Below are positions 57,155 through 64,000 of a stretch of 64,000 bases of DNA, one piece after another. Location: assembly GCF_000284595.1 (NCBI RefSeq), contig NC_017671.1, positions 2,947,001 through 3,011,000 on the forward strand, written 5' to 3'. This DNA comes from Stenotrophomonas maltophilia D457 (GTDB lineage: Bacteria > Pseudomonadota > Gammaproteobacteria > Xanthomonadales > Xanthomonadaceae). How positions within the stretch are numbered: the first letter of the stretch is position 1; every line of letters begins with the position of its first letter. The notes below the pieces were generated by a model, which was not told the DNA's origin, did not search any database, and saw only the letters and a list, made by a program, of their open reading frames with translations. The position numbers and the translations under genes are program-made.

Positions 57155-57250
57155 CACCCACCCCATCGTTCCTGGCGGCCACGCGGCGTGGCCAGCTTCG
57201 GCGCCACTGTACCTTGGCGGGCTGGATCCTGTGCAGTGCGGGTACTGTGC

Positions 57251-58033
57251 CTACTCCAGCGCCATTGCGCGCTTGACCGCCGCCTCGGCCAACGGCGCCA
57301 TCACCGCATAGCCCTTCGCCGTGGGATGCACGCCGTCGTCGGCCAGCTGCGGATCCAGCCCTCCGGCGGCATTGGCCATCGGCGTGTAGTAGTCCAGATA
57401 GACCAGCTGCTTCGCATCGGCATAGCGCTTCAATGCCGCGTTCAATGCGCGCACCTTGGGCGCAGGTGCCGTGCCCGGCAACCACGGGTAATCGCTGACC
57501 GGCAGCACCGATGCCAGCACCACGGCAATGCCATGTGCACGAGCCAGGTCCACCATCGCGTGCAGGTTGTCTTCGATCATCGCCTGCGTGGACGGGCCGG
57601 TGTTGCCGGCGATGTCGTTGGTGCCAGCCAGGATCACCACCACCCGCGGCTTGAGTGCCAGCACGTCCTGCGGGAAACGCACCAGCATCTGCGCCGTGGT
57701 CTGGCCGCTGATCCCGCGATTGAGCCAACCCTTGCCGGGAAAGAACGTCGCGCTGCCCTCCCTGCCCCAGCCTTCGGTGATCGAGTCACCGAAGAGCACC
57801 ACGCGTGGTTGCCCCGGTACGGCGGCAGGCAGTCGCGCGTTGGCATCGCGGTAACGCTGCAGTTCCGGCCAATCGGCCAGGCGCTGCTGCATGAAGCGCA
57901 CCTCGTCCGGGCGCAGTCGCTCGACAGGTTCCACCAACAACGGGTTGACGGCGGGCACGTCGGCCGCCATCCCATGGGCGCTCATCGCGCTACCGAGGGC
58001 AACCGCGGCCAGGCCAGCGGACAAGGAACGCAT
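57251..58033 (-). CDS. SGNH/GDSL hydrolase, secreted
   Basis: 260 residues with a signal peptide (cleavage near Ala24). Block I is VVLFGDSITEGWG (catalytic Ser), block II has a Gly in RGISGQTT, block III is GTNDIAG and block V is DGVHPTAKGY (catalytic Asp/His). These define GDSL-type esterases or lipases close to the acylhydrolase and rhamnogalacturonan acetylesterase group. Acts in the periplasm on an acyl ester of unknown identity. No obvious operon partner. Confidence 0.88.
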   Translation of the reverse strand: MRSLSAGLAAVALGSAMSAHGMAADVPAVNPLLVEPVERLRPDEVRFMQQRLADWPELQRYRDANARLPAAVPGQPRVVLFGDSITEGWGREGSATFFPGKGWLNRGISGQTTAQMLVRFPQDVLALKPRVVVILAGTNDIAGNTGPSTQAMIEDNLHAMVDLARAHGIAVVLASVLPVSDYPWLPGTAPAPKVRALNAALKRYADAKQLVYLDYYTPMANAAGGLDPQLADDGVHPTAKGYAVMAPLAEAAVKRAMALE

Positions 58034-58082
58034 GGGGTCTCTCCGTTGAATGTCTGCGCCAGTCTAGCGCGCGGCCGCGCGC

Positions 58083-59048
58083 TCAGCGTGCCGCCGACCG
58101 CGCCGCCACGCCGGTCACCTTGGCCGGCATCCACATGCCTGGCGTCCAGCCACTGGCGGCCAGGATCGCCTTCGGGTTGTCCTGCTGGATCAGCGCACGC
58201 ACCGCGTCACGCTTGTCCTTGGCCTGCAGGTAATAGGCCTTGGCGATGCGATAGCCCACCCAGTAGCCCAGATCATAGGGTTCCTGCGAACCGGGCCTGT
58301 AGTTGTACAGCCACGGCGACAGATCGGTGCTGTCCACATCCAGTGCGAAGGCGCTTTCGATATGTACTTCCCGGCCACGGGTCCAGGCCGCGTGGCGACC
58401 GTTGCCGACATTGCCGGAAATCAGCTCGCCGATGAACTCGGCGATGCCTTCGCCCAGTGAAACACGCAGCACCGTCGCATGCGGGTCGCCCGGCTCGACG
58501 TCGGTCAGGCCGGTCTGCTGGATGTGCACGTACTCGTGCGCGATCACGTGCACGAAGCGGTCCTGCACATTGGGATTCATGAAATCGGCTGCGCACAGCG
58601 CTTCCAGGCCGATGATCACCCCGCTCTTGGAGGTCAACCCGACCGGTCGGCCGCGGCCGACCGCGGTGGTCACCGGCGGAAACGCGGCCTGCGGATAGAT
58701 CGCCTGCAGGTTGCCGAACACCTGCACCAGGCGCTGCTTCACCGCCGGCAGCTCTGCAAGGCAACCGCGTCCCTGCGCATACACCCCGGGCTGGCTGGCA
58801 ATGGCCTCGGCCATACGCTCGGGCGTGACCCGGCGCGCCTTCGCCAGTTCACCCAGGCCCGGACTGCCTTCGGCCAGGTAACCGGCCAGCTGGGCGATGC
58901 TGGGCTTGCCGCCGGTGCTGTCGTAGAGCGCGTAGAAGCGGCTGGCATCGGTGGTGAGGATCTGCGGCCCCGGCGGGGTTCCCGCCGACGCCACGCCGAC
59001 CGCCCCGGCACAGGCCAGGGCAAGCAGGCAACGCAGGAAACTGGACAT
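58083..59048 (-). CDS. Putative Zn-dependent protease (HExxH, DUF2268-like), secreted
   Basis: 321 residues from ATG 59048, with a signal peptide (cleavage near Ala22). The metal-binding motif is HEYVH in FVHVIAHEYVHIQQTG, followed after about 30 residues by SLGEGIAEFIGEL, which supplies the third ligand (Glu) of gluzincin-type enzymes. The rest is helical. DUF2268-type predicted proteases have this layout. Substrate unknown. Confidence 0.75.
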   Translation of the reverse strand: MSSFLRCLLALACAGAVGVASAGTPPGPQILTTDASRFYALYDSTGGKPSIAQLAGYLAEGSPGLGELAKARRVTPERMAEAIASQPGVYAQGRGCLAELPAVKQRLVQVFGNLQAIYPQAAFPPVTTAVGRGRPVGLTSKSGVIIGLEALCAADFMNPNVQDRFVHVIAHEYVHIQQTGLTDVEPGDPHATVLRVSLGEGIAEFIGELISGNVGNGRHAAWTRGREVHIESAFALDVDSTDLSPWLYNYRPGSQEPYDLGYWVGYRIAKAYYLQAKDKRDAVRALIQQDNPKAILAASGWTPGMWMPAKVTGVAARSAAR

Positions 59049-59186
59049 CGCTCCGTCCTTGGTGGAGTGCATGCGAAGCGCGCAATCTACCACTCCGCCC
59101 CGGCCACCGCAGCGGGCACATGCAGGCCCTTCGGGGCTGTGCCAGACTCACTCAGGCACCTGCCATGGATGATGGAGCACCGCACG

Positions 59187-60175
59187 ATGATGATCGTTCC
59201 CGCGTACTGGGCCGAAGCCCGCCTGCAGGCCCGTTTCCGTGGCCGGCCGATGGTCGTGCGCCGCTTCGGCTGGTCCGACGAGGGGCCCGCCCAAGCCCAG
59301 GCCCACGCCGACGCACGTGCCCATGAAGCCCTCAACGCCATCATCGCCGGGCAGGTGCTGCCGCGTCGCGAAGTGCGCAGCAACTACGGTGTGGAGGGCG
59401 TGCCGATCCGCGAGCAGATCGTACAGCGCGATGGCGATGTCATCATCACCCGCAACAGCTATGGCGCGCTGTGCCTCAACAGCCCCGACGTGCTGTTCGC
59501 CGACATCGACCATGCGCAGCCACCGGCTGGATGTGTGATACCGGCCATCGTCGCGGCGGTCGTGCTGCTTGCCGGCGCCGTCATCGGCACCGTGCTCTGG
59601 CATTGGCTGATGGGCCTGGTACTGGGTGTGGCGGCAGTGCTGCTGGTCAACGCGGCACTGCTGATGCGGCGGAAGCAGCGCCTGGCCGCTGCCGGCGGTG
59701 CTGAAGGGCTTGCGCTGAAGCGCGTGGACGCCTTCAGCGAGCAGCATCCCGATTGGCATCTGCGCGTCTACCGCACCCCGGCGGGGCTGCGCGTGCTGGC
59801 GATGCATGCCACGTTCTCACCCGAGGACGAGCAGCTCCAGGCATTCTTCAAGGCACTGGGCACCGACACCCTGTACGCGCGCATGTGCCGGCTGCAGCAT
59901 TGCTTCCGTGCCCGACTGACACCGAAGCCGTGGCGCGTCGGCCTGCGTTATCGCATCAGGCCACCGGTGGCTGCGTGGTCAGCCGAACAGGCCCAAACAA
60001 CAACCCGGACCGGTTGGCCTGGATTGCCGATTACGAAAAGAAGAGTGCCGGCTTCGCCGCCTGCGCCTACCTGCGCAGCTTCGGTGATACCACCCGGGTG
60101 CATGCCAAGGCCGAGCATGTGCGTGACCTGCATGACCGGCTGTCACGCGCGCAGGATCGCCTACCGCTGGCGTGA
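59187..60175 (+). pseudogene. Membrane protein gene broken by a one-base frameshift
   Basis: From ATG 59187 (GGAG 9 nt upstream) the frame encodes MMIVPAYWAEARLQARF..., two membrane segments (about 112-150) and RVYRTPAGLRVLAMHATFSPEDEQLQAFFKALGTDTLYARMCRLQHCFRARLTPKPWRVG. It then goes out of frame near 59995. The next frame continues NNNPDRLAWIADYEKKSAGFAACAYLRSFG...HDRLSRAQDRLPLA to TGA 60173-60175. One extra base in CCC 59992-59994 or AAA 59995-59997 restores a protein of about 330 residues. The intact form looks like a conserved xanthomonad membrane protein of unknown function. Confidence 0.8.
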
Positions 60176-60188
60176 GAGTGGCAGACGC

Positions 60189-60509
60189 TCAATCAGCGCC
60201 CTGCACGAACGGCTGCCCTGCCAAGGTAGTGCCCAACTGCACCGCGATCTGCTGCCCACCCTTCTCGAAGGTTGTCGCGCACTGCTTTCCGCCCTTCTGG
60301 CATCCGACTTCCGGAAAGCCCTCAAGTGACTCGGGGGCGCCCTGTGCCGGACTCGCCTGCCAACCTGCCGCATCCAGCAGGCGCTTGGCCTTGGCATAGG
60401 GCATGCCGGCGACGATGCCCAATTGCGTCAGCTCAGCAGGAAACGACTGGGCATGGGCGGTTGAAACCAGGGCCAACGACAACGTTGCAGCAAGGAGAAT
60501 GGCTTTCAT
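60189..60509 (-). CDS. Small secreted protein, unknown function
   Basis: 106 residues with a signal peptide (MKAILLAATLSLALVSTAHA). The mature part has GIVAGMPYAKAKRLLDAAGWQ and two cysteines (GCQKGGKQCATTF). The GMPYAKAKRLLDAAGW segment recurs in small periplasmic proteins of proteobacteria. Role unknown. It converges with the frameshifted membrane protein gene. Confidence 0.65.
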   Translation of the reverse strand: MKAILLAATLSLALVSTAHAQSFPAELTQLGIVAGMPYAKAKRLLDAAGWQASPAQGAPESLEGFPEVGCQKGGKQCATTFEKGGQQIAVQLGTTLAGQPFVQGAD

Positions 60510-60627
60510 CGCAGTGACCTGAAACGAGCTATCAGGTTCAGCCTAGATCATTTGCGTGGCGTGCGAATGTGCCGGTAACACGCCGTTACCGAGTCTCCAC
60601 GGTTGATTTCAGGACATGTGCAATTGA

Positions 60628-61395
60628 TCACATGGCGGATTCCCTGCCCCTGGCGCCACAGTCCAGCGACTCCATCGCGAGATCCCTGCGCAGCCGGTCA
60701 TGCAACCAGCGCGTCTGGAAACGCCTGCGTGAGTCTTCCCCTTCCGGCAGCAGGGCAATCACCGCTTCGCTCAGTTCCGGGTGCCACTGCTCCTGCGCGT
60801 TGTCCAGGTCCTGCTGCTCGAAAACCACCGAGGGCAGGCGTTTCCAGGGCAGCATCATTACCTTCTGTGAGGTCGACACCAGCACCACATCCGGACGCCC
60901 CGGCCGGCTCACGACAACCGTCATCATCGGCACATCATCGGTCCAGAGCCCGGAGAAATGGCGGTCGACACGCGACTGCAGGCTCCGTCCGGACAGCGCC
61001 TTGCGCGCCCACGCGCGCTGCTGTGCGAACGAGCAGGCATCCGTGTCCAAGCTGTGCAGCCCCGGGTCCAGGGACAGTATTTCGGCGCGATCCAGCCGCG
61101 AAGCGATCCGCTGCACCGCGGCCGCCCTGGTCAGCGGGGCGGTCTGAAGCGCGGTGTCGAGCGCCGCCATGGCGCCAAACGGCAGCAGCTCCGGCAATCG
61201 CGCCTTGCCGTCGGGCCTCTCCACCACCTGCACGCGGGTGGTCAGGCCATAGGCATCGCGCCGGATCACCCAGTGCTCCGATACCGAGCCCCAGCCGTAC
61301 CAGTCGTATCTCACATCGACGCTCATCTGTGGCTGTGCCGCCATCGCCGCAGACGATGCGCACACCGCTGTCAGTCCCAACAACCAAGTCTTCAT
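60628..61395 (-). CDS. Secreted protein, unknown function
   Basis: 255 residues from ATG 61395. A signal peptide (cleavage near Ala20) precedes a beta-strand-rich region (MSVDVRYDWYGWGSVSEHWVIRRD) and a helical C-terminal half with RRRFQTRWLHDRLRRDLAMESL. Cysteines are few. No family is recognised. It is preceded by a REP hairpin. Confidence 0.6.
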   Translation of the reverse strand: MKTWLLGLTAVCASSAAMAAQPQMSVDVRYDWYGWGSVSEHWVIRRDAYGLTTRVQVVERPDGKARLPELLPFGAMAALDTALQTAPLTRAAAVQRIASRLDRAEILSLDPGLHSLDTDACSFAQQRAWARKALSGRSLQSRVDRHFSGLWTDDVPMMTVVVSRPGRPDVVLVSTSQKVMMLPWKRLPSVVFEQQDLDNAQEQWHPELSEAVIALLPEGEDSRRRFQTRWLHDRLRRDLAMESLDCGARGRESAM

Positions 61396-61431
61396 GGAGC
61401 TGCCTTGCCTCTGGGGTTCCGACGAACGGCA

Positions 61432-61454
61432 GCCGAGCATGGGCTCGGCTCTAC
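61432..61454 (-). repeat. SMAG-type GTAG stem-loop
   Basis: Stem GCCGAGC/GCTCGGC with CTAC at 61451-61454, the same stem sequence as at 31075-31092 and 51197-51214. Confidence 0.8.
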
Positions 61455-61460
61455 AGGATG

Positions 61461-61490
61461 CAGGAAGGCCGCTCTGAGGCGGCCTTCCTG
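61461..61490. terminator. Hairpin terminator candidate after the S9 peptidase gene
   Basis: A 12-bp perfect stem CAGGAAGGCCGC/GCGGCCTTCCTG with a 6-nt loop, 5 bp beyond the S9 peptidase stop codon. It has no long T-run, so it may act with the neighbouring REP. Confidence 0.65.
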
Positions 61491-61495
61491 TTCCT

Positions 61496-63958
61496 TCACT
61501 TGGCGTTCTTCACGTAGGTATCGAACCAGTTCAGCATTTCCGCCACCAACTGTTCGTTCGATTCCAGCGCGGTGTACCAGTGCGGCTCGTTCGGCAGCAT
61601 CACCAGCCGGGTGGTGCCGCCGTTACCGCGGATCGCCTGGTACAGCTTGCGCGACTGGAACGGCTCGGTGCCCGGGTTGGCGTCGTCCTCGCCGTGGACC
61701 AGCAGCAGCGGCAGCTTGATCTTGTCGGCATAGAAGAACGGCGAGGCCTTCAGGTACACGTCCTGCGCCTGCCACACCGAGCGACGCTCGTTCTGGAAGC
61801 CGAACGGGGTAAAGGTCTTGTTGTACGAACCGCTGGTCGCCACACCGGCCTTGAACAGCTTGGTGTGCGCGATCAGGTTGGCGGTCATCAGGCCGCCGTG
61901 GCTGAGGCCGGTCACGCCGATGCGGTTGCGGTCAACCACGCCCATGTCCACGGCCTTGTCCACCGCCGCCTTGGCGTCGGCTTCCAGCTGCTCCAGGTAG
62001 GTGTCGTAGGCGTTCTTCGGATCGCCCACGATCGGGAACGAGGCGTTGTCGATGATCGCGTAGCCGGCCAGCAGCATCAGGCGGTACGGCTGCAGGCGGG
62101 TGAAGGTCTGCTGCGAACCGGACACCTGCCCCGCCTGCGCGGCGTTGGCGAAGTCGGCCGGATAGGCGTACAGGATCGCCGGCACGCGCTGGCCTTCCTT
62201 GTAGCCCGGCGGCGTGTACAGGGTGAACGACAGGTCCACGCCGTCGGCGCGCTTGTAGGTCACCAGCTGCTTCTTGATCTGGCGCACTTCCGGTGTCGGG
62301 TCGACCAGCTTGGTCAGTGCGGTCGCGGTGGACGCGAACTGCGCCTCGCCGGCCTTCGCATCAGCCACCGCCTCACCCTGCTGGCGGACGAAGGCATTCG
62401 GCGGATCGATCACCGACTGATGCCAGGTCAGGTAGCGGCCCGGCGTGTTGCTGAAACCGAGGAACTGTTCGTAGGCGTCTGCACTGCTGCGGAACAGGCG
62501 CTCGCTCTTCAACGTGGCCAGGTCGAGGCGGTCGAGGAACGGACGGTCGCCCTGCGGCGAGGCACCGCGGCCGCTGAGGAACACATGGTTGCCCTCACGG
62601 CGCACCACCTGCGCGCCATTCGGCAGGCGGGTGAAGACCAGATTGCCAGGGTTGCCGTACAGCTCATCGCTGGACATGTCCCACAGCAGGCGGCCTTCCT
62701 TCTTCGGCTGGTCCACATCCACGATGCGGGTCTGCATCCAGTGACGATTCTCGTCGTTCTCGTACTGGAAGGCCACGGCCGGATCGGCGGTCCACGCGAA
62801 GCCTTCGAAGCGCTGCGCGGTGCGGGTGATTTCGGTCGGCTTGCCGTTGAACGGCGCCTTCAGCATCAGCACGCGATCGCGATGCGGCACGTTGACCTTC
62901 CAGTCGCCCTTGTCCAGCGCTTCGGCGTAGACCAGGGTAGCCGGATCGGTGGCGCGCCAGTCGAAACCGCGCGGGCCTTCCGGCACGCCGTGCACCGGCA
63001 CGCGGTCGGCCAGCGGGAGGCTGGCGATCGGCGTGCTGCGGCCACTGCTGATATCCAGCACGGCCACGTCGTTGGCGAAACGCTGGTAGGTCACCGCGTG
63101 CGAATACGGTGCCTTGATCGATTCAGTCAGCACGTGCACGCCATCGGGCGCGGCGCTGACTTCGTTGAACAGTGCCGGCTGCCCGACCGGGCGCACGCTG
63201 CCTGCGGCGGTATCTACCACGGCCAACTGCGAGGCACCGTAGTAAGCGAACAGCTTTTCGTCGTGCACGCTGGTCAGCGTGTCGCGGGCCTCATAGGTGC
63301 TGCTCTCGCCACTGCTGCCCAGCGACTCCTGTGCATCCGGGCCGGTCGGTACGCCGCCGTTGGACGGTGCCGGGCCCTGGTTGGCCGGTACCAGTTTCAC
63401 CAGCAGATTCTGGCTGCCGCCCAGCCACTGCACGGTGTAGCCGAAGATCGGGTTCAGCTGCACGTTCGGCACCTGCTTCACCTGCCCGGTGGCCGCATCG
63501 CCCACCCACAGCTGCACGCTGGTATCGACCGCATTCTGGAAGGCGAAGTGGCTGCCATCGGCCGACCACAGCGCACCGGTGGCGCAGCCCTGCGGCAGGT
63601 TGACCTTGGTCTCCTTGCCGCTGCCGATGTCGACCAGGGTGAAGTCGGCCACGCAGGCCGGAATGCCGTAGCCACCCGGGGTGTCATGGCGGCTGCGGTT
63701 CTTCGGCTCCAGCCGCACGCCGGCCAGCTTCAGGTAGGGCTGGGCCACGCGGCTGATCGAGGGGTAGGTCTGCGCGGTGGTCAGCAGCAGGCGCTGGCCG
63801 CCCGGGGCCACGTTCGGCGCCGGCGGTGGCGGTGCCTTCAGCACCTTGAGCAGGTGTTCCGGCGGCTTGGCGTAGTCGGCCAAGGCCGGGCCAGCGGCCA
63901 ACAGGCCGACGGTGGCAACGGCAACAGCCGCCGCCAGAGAGGTTCGACGGATCAGCAT
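61496..63958 (-). CDS. S9-family serine peptidase, exported
   Basis: 820 residues with a signal peptide (cleavage after GPALA near residue 27). The N-terminal part (about 45-560) is beta-propeller-like. The C-terminal alpha/beta-hydrolase carries the triad Ser686 (GVTGLSHGGLMT), Asp759 (LLVHGEDDANPGT) and His793 (NEPHWY). This is the layout of prolyl-oligopeptidase-clan peptidases such as glutamyl or acylaminoacyl peptidases. It should hydrolyse short peptides in the periplasm. It is alone on its strand. The start is the ATG at 63958, 42 bp from the window edge. Confidence 0.92.
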   Translation of the reverse strand: MLIRRTSLAAAVAVATVGLLAAGPALADYAKPPEHLLKVLKAPPPPAPNVAPGGQRLLLTTAQTYPSISRVAQPYLKLAGVRLEPKNRSRHDTPGGYGIPACVADFTLVDIGSGKETKVNLPQGCATGALWSADGSHFAFQNAVDTSVQLWVGDAATGQVKQVPNVQLNPIFGYTVQWLGGSQNLLVKLVPANQGPAPSNGGVPTGPDAQESLGSSGESSTYEARDTLTSVHDEKLFAYYGASQLAVVDTAAGSVRPVGQPALFNEVSAAPDGVHVLTESIKAPYSHAVTYQRFANDVAVLDISSGRSTPIASLPLADRVPVHGVPEGPRGFDWRATDPATLVYAEALDKGDWKVNVPHRDRVLMLKAPFNGKPTEITRTAQRFEGFAWTADPAVAFQYENDENRHWMQTRIVDVDQPKKEGRLLWDMSSDELYGNPGNLVFTRLPNGAQVVRREGNHVFLSGRGASPQGDRPFLDRLDLATLKSERLFRSSADAYEQFLGFSNTPGRYLTWHQSVIDPPNAFVRQQGEAVADAKAGEAQFASTATALTKLVDPTPEVRQIKKQLVTYKRADGVDLSFTLYTPPGYKEGQRVPAILYAYPADFANAAQAGQVSGSQQTFTRLQPYRLMLLAGYAIIDNASFPIVGDPKNAYDTYLEQLEADAKAAVDKAVDMGVVDRNRIGVTGLSHGGLMTANLIAHTKLFKAGVATSGSYNKTFTPFGFQNERRSVWQAQDVYLKASPFFYADKIKLPLLLVHGEDDANPGTEPFQSRKLYQAIRGNGGTTRLVMLPNEPHWYTALESNEQLVAEMLNWFDTYVKNAK

Positions 63959-64000
63959 CCTTATCCCCTGGGTGTGAATGGGTACCCGGAATCGGGCATG

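Overview
The window looks like a chromosomal stretch of a Stenotrophomonas species (S. maltophilia complex, family Xanthomonadaceae). Four things point there: high GC with strong GC3; many GTAG-type stem-loop repeats of the kind described in S. maltophilia (SMAG elements); a complete hut cluster and a serC-pheA-aroA operon; and proteins ending in the XVIPCD domain carried by substrates of the bacteria-killing type IV secretion system (X-T4SS) of Xanthomonas and Stenotrophomonas. No phage, plasmid, IS or CRISPR sequence was found. Coordinates and translations were read directly; family assignments come from motif recognition, not database searches.

Layout. 1-7 kb: an Old Yellow Enzyme-type reductase (cut by the window edge), small unknown proteins, a PAS hybrid histidine kinase, and a flavin monooxygenase divergent from its TetR regulator. 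7-16.8 kb: a siderophore receptor behind a Fur-like box; an OmpR/HK two-component pair followed by a small membrane protein and a MacA/MacB-type exporter; then a BA14K-like and an EF-hand secreted protein. 17-21.6 kb: two tandem immunity-lipoprotein + XVIPCD-effector cassettes, the most unusual part of the window. 22-28.8 kb: HxlR regulator with quinone reductase, a large UvrD-type helicase, a Cys-rich secreted peptide, tRNA-Ser(UGA) and a DUF4241/ankyrin protein. 28.9-41.2 kb: LysR/azoreductase, serS, two TonB-type proteins, serC-pheA-aroA, an FHA protein, a PHA-granule protein pair and an Mrr-like membrane protein. 41.4-49.5 kb: hicAB, then hutC-hutF (minus) divergent from hutIHGU (plus), which together degrade histidine by the formylglutamate route. 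49.7-64 kb: a beta-lactamase-fold serine hydrolase, a TonB-dependent receptor, several unknown membrane or secreted proteins, TetR/thioesterase, an SGNH esterase, a HEYVH putative protease and an S9 peptidase.

Main observations. The two effector/immunity cassettes are near-identical at both ends, but a central block of about 990 bp, spanning the effector N-terminus and immunity C-terminus, has diverged with sharp edges. This suggests modular diversification of toxin-immunity specificity. Three genes (30.8, 54.4 and 60.0 kb) are each broken by what looks like loss of one base in a short homopolymer, so they are either real pseudogenes or base-calling errors. Several operators can be read: Fur-like, Zur-like, HutC-like, a HicB candidate and two TetR candidates.
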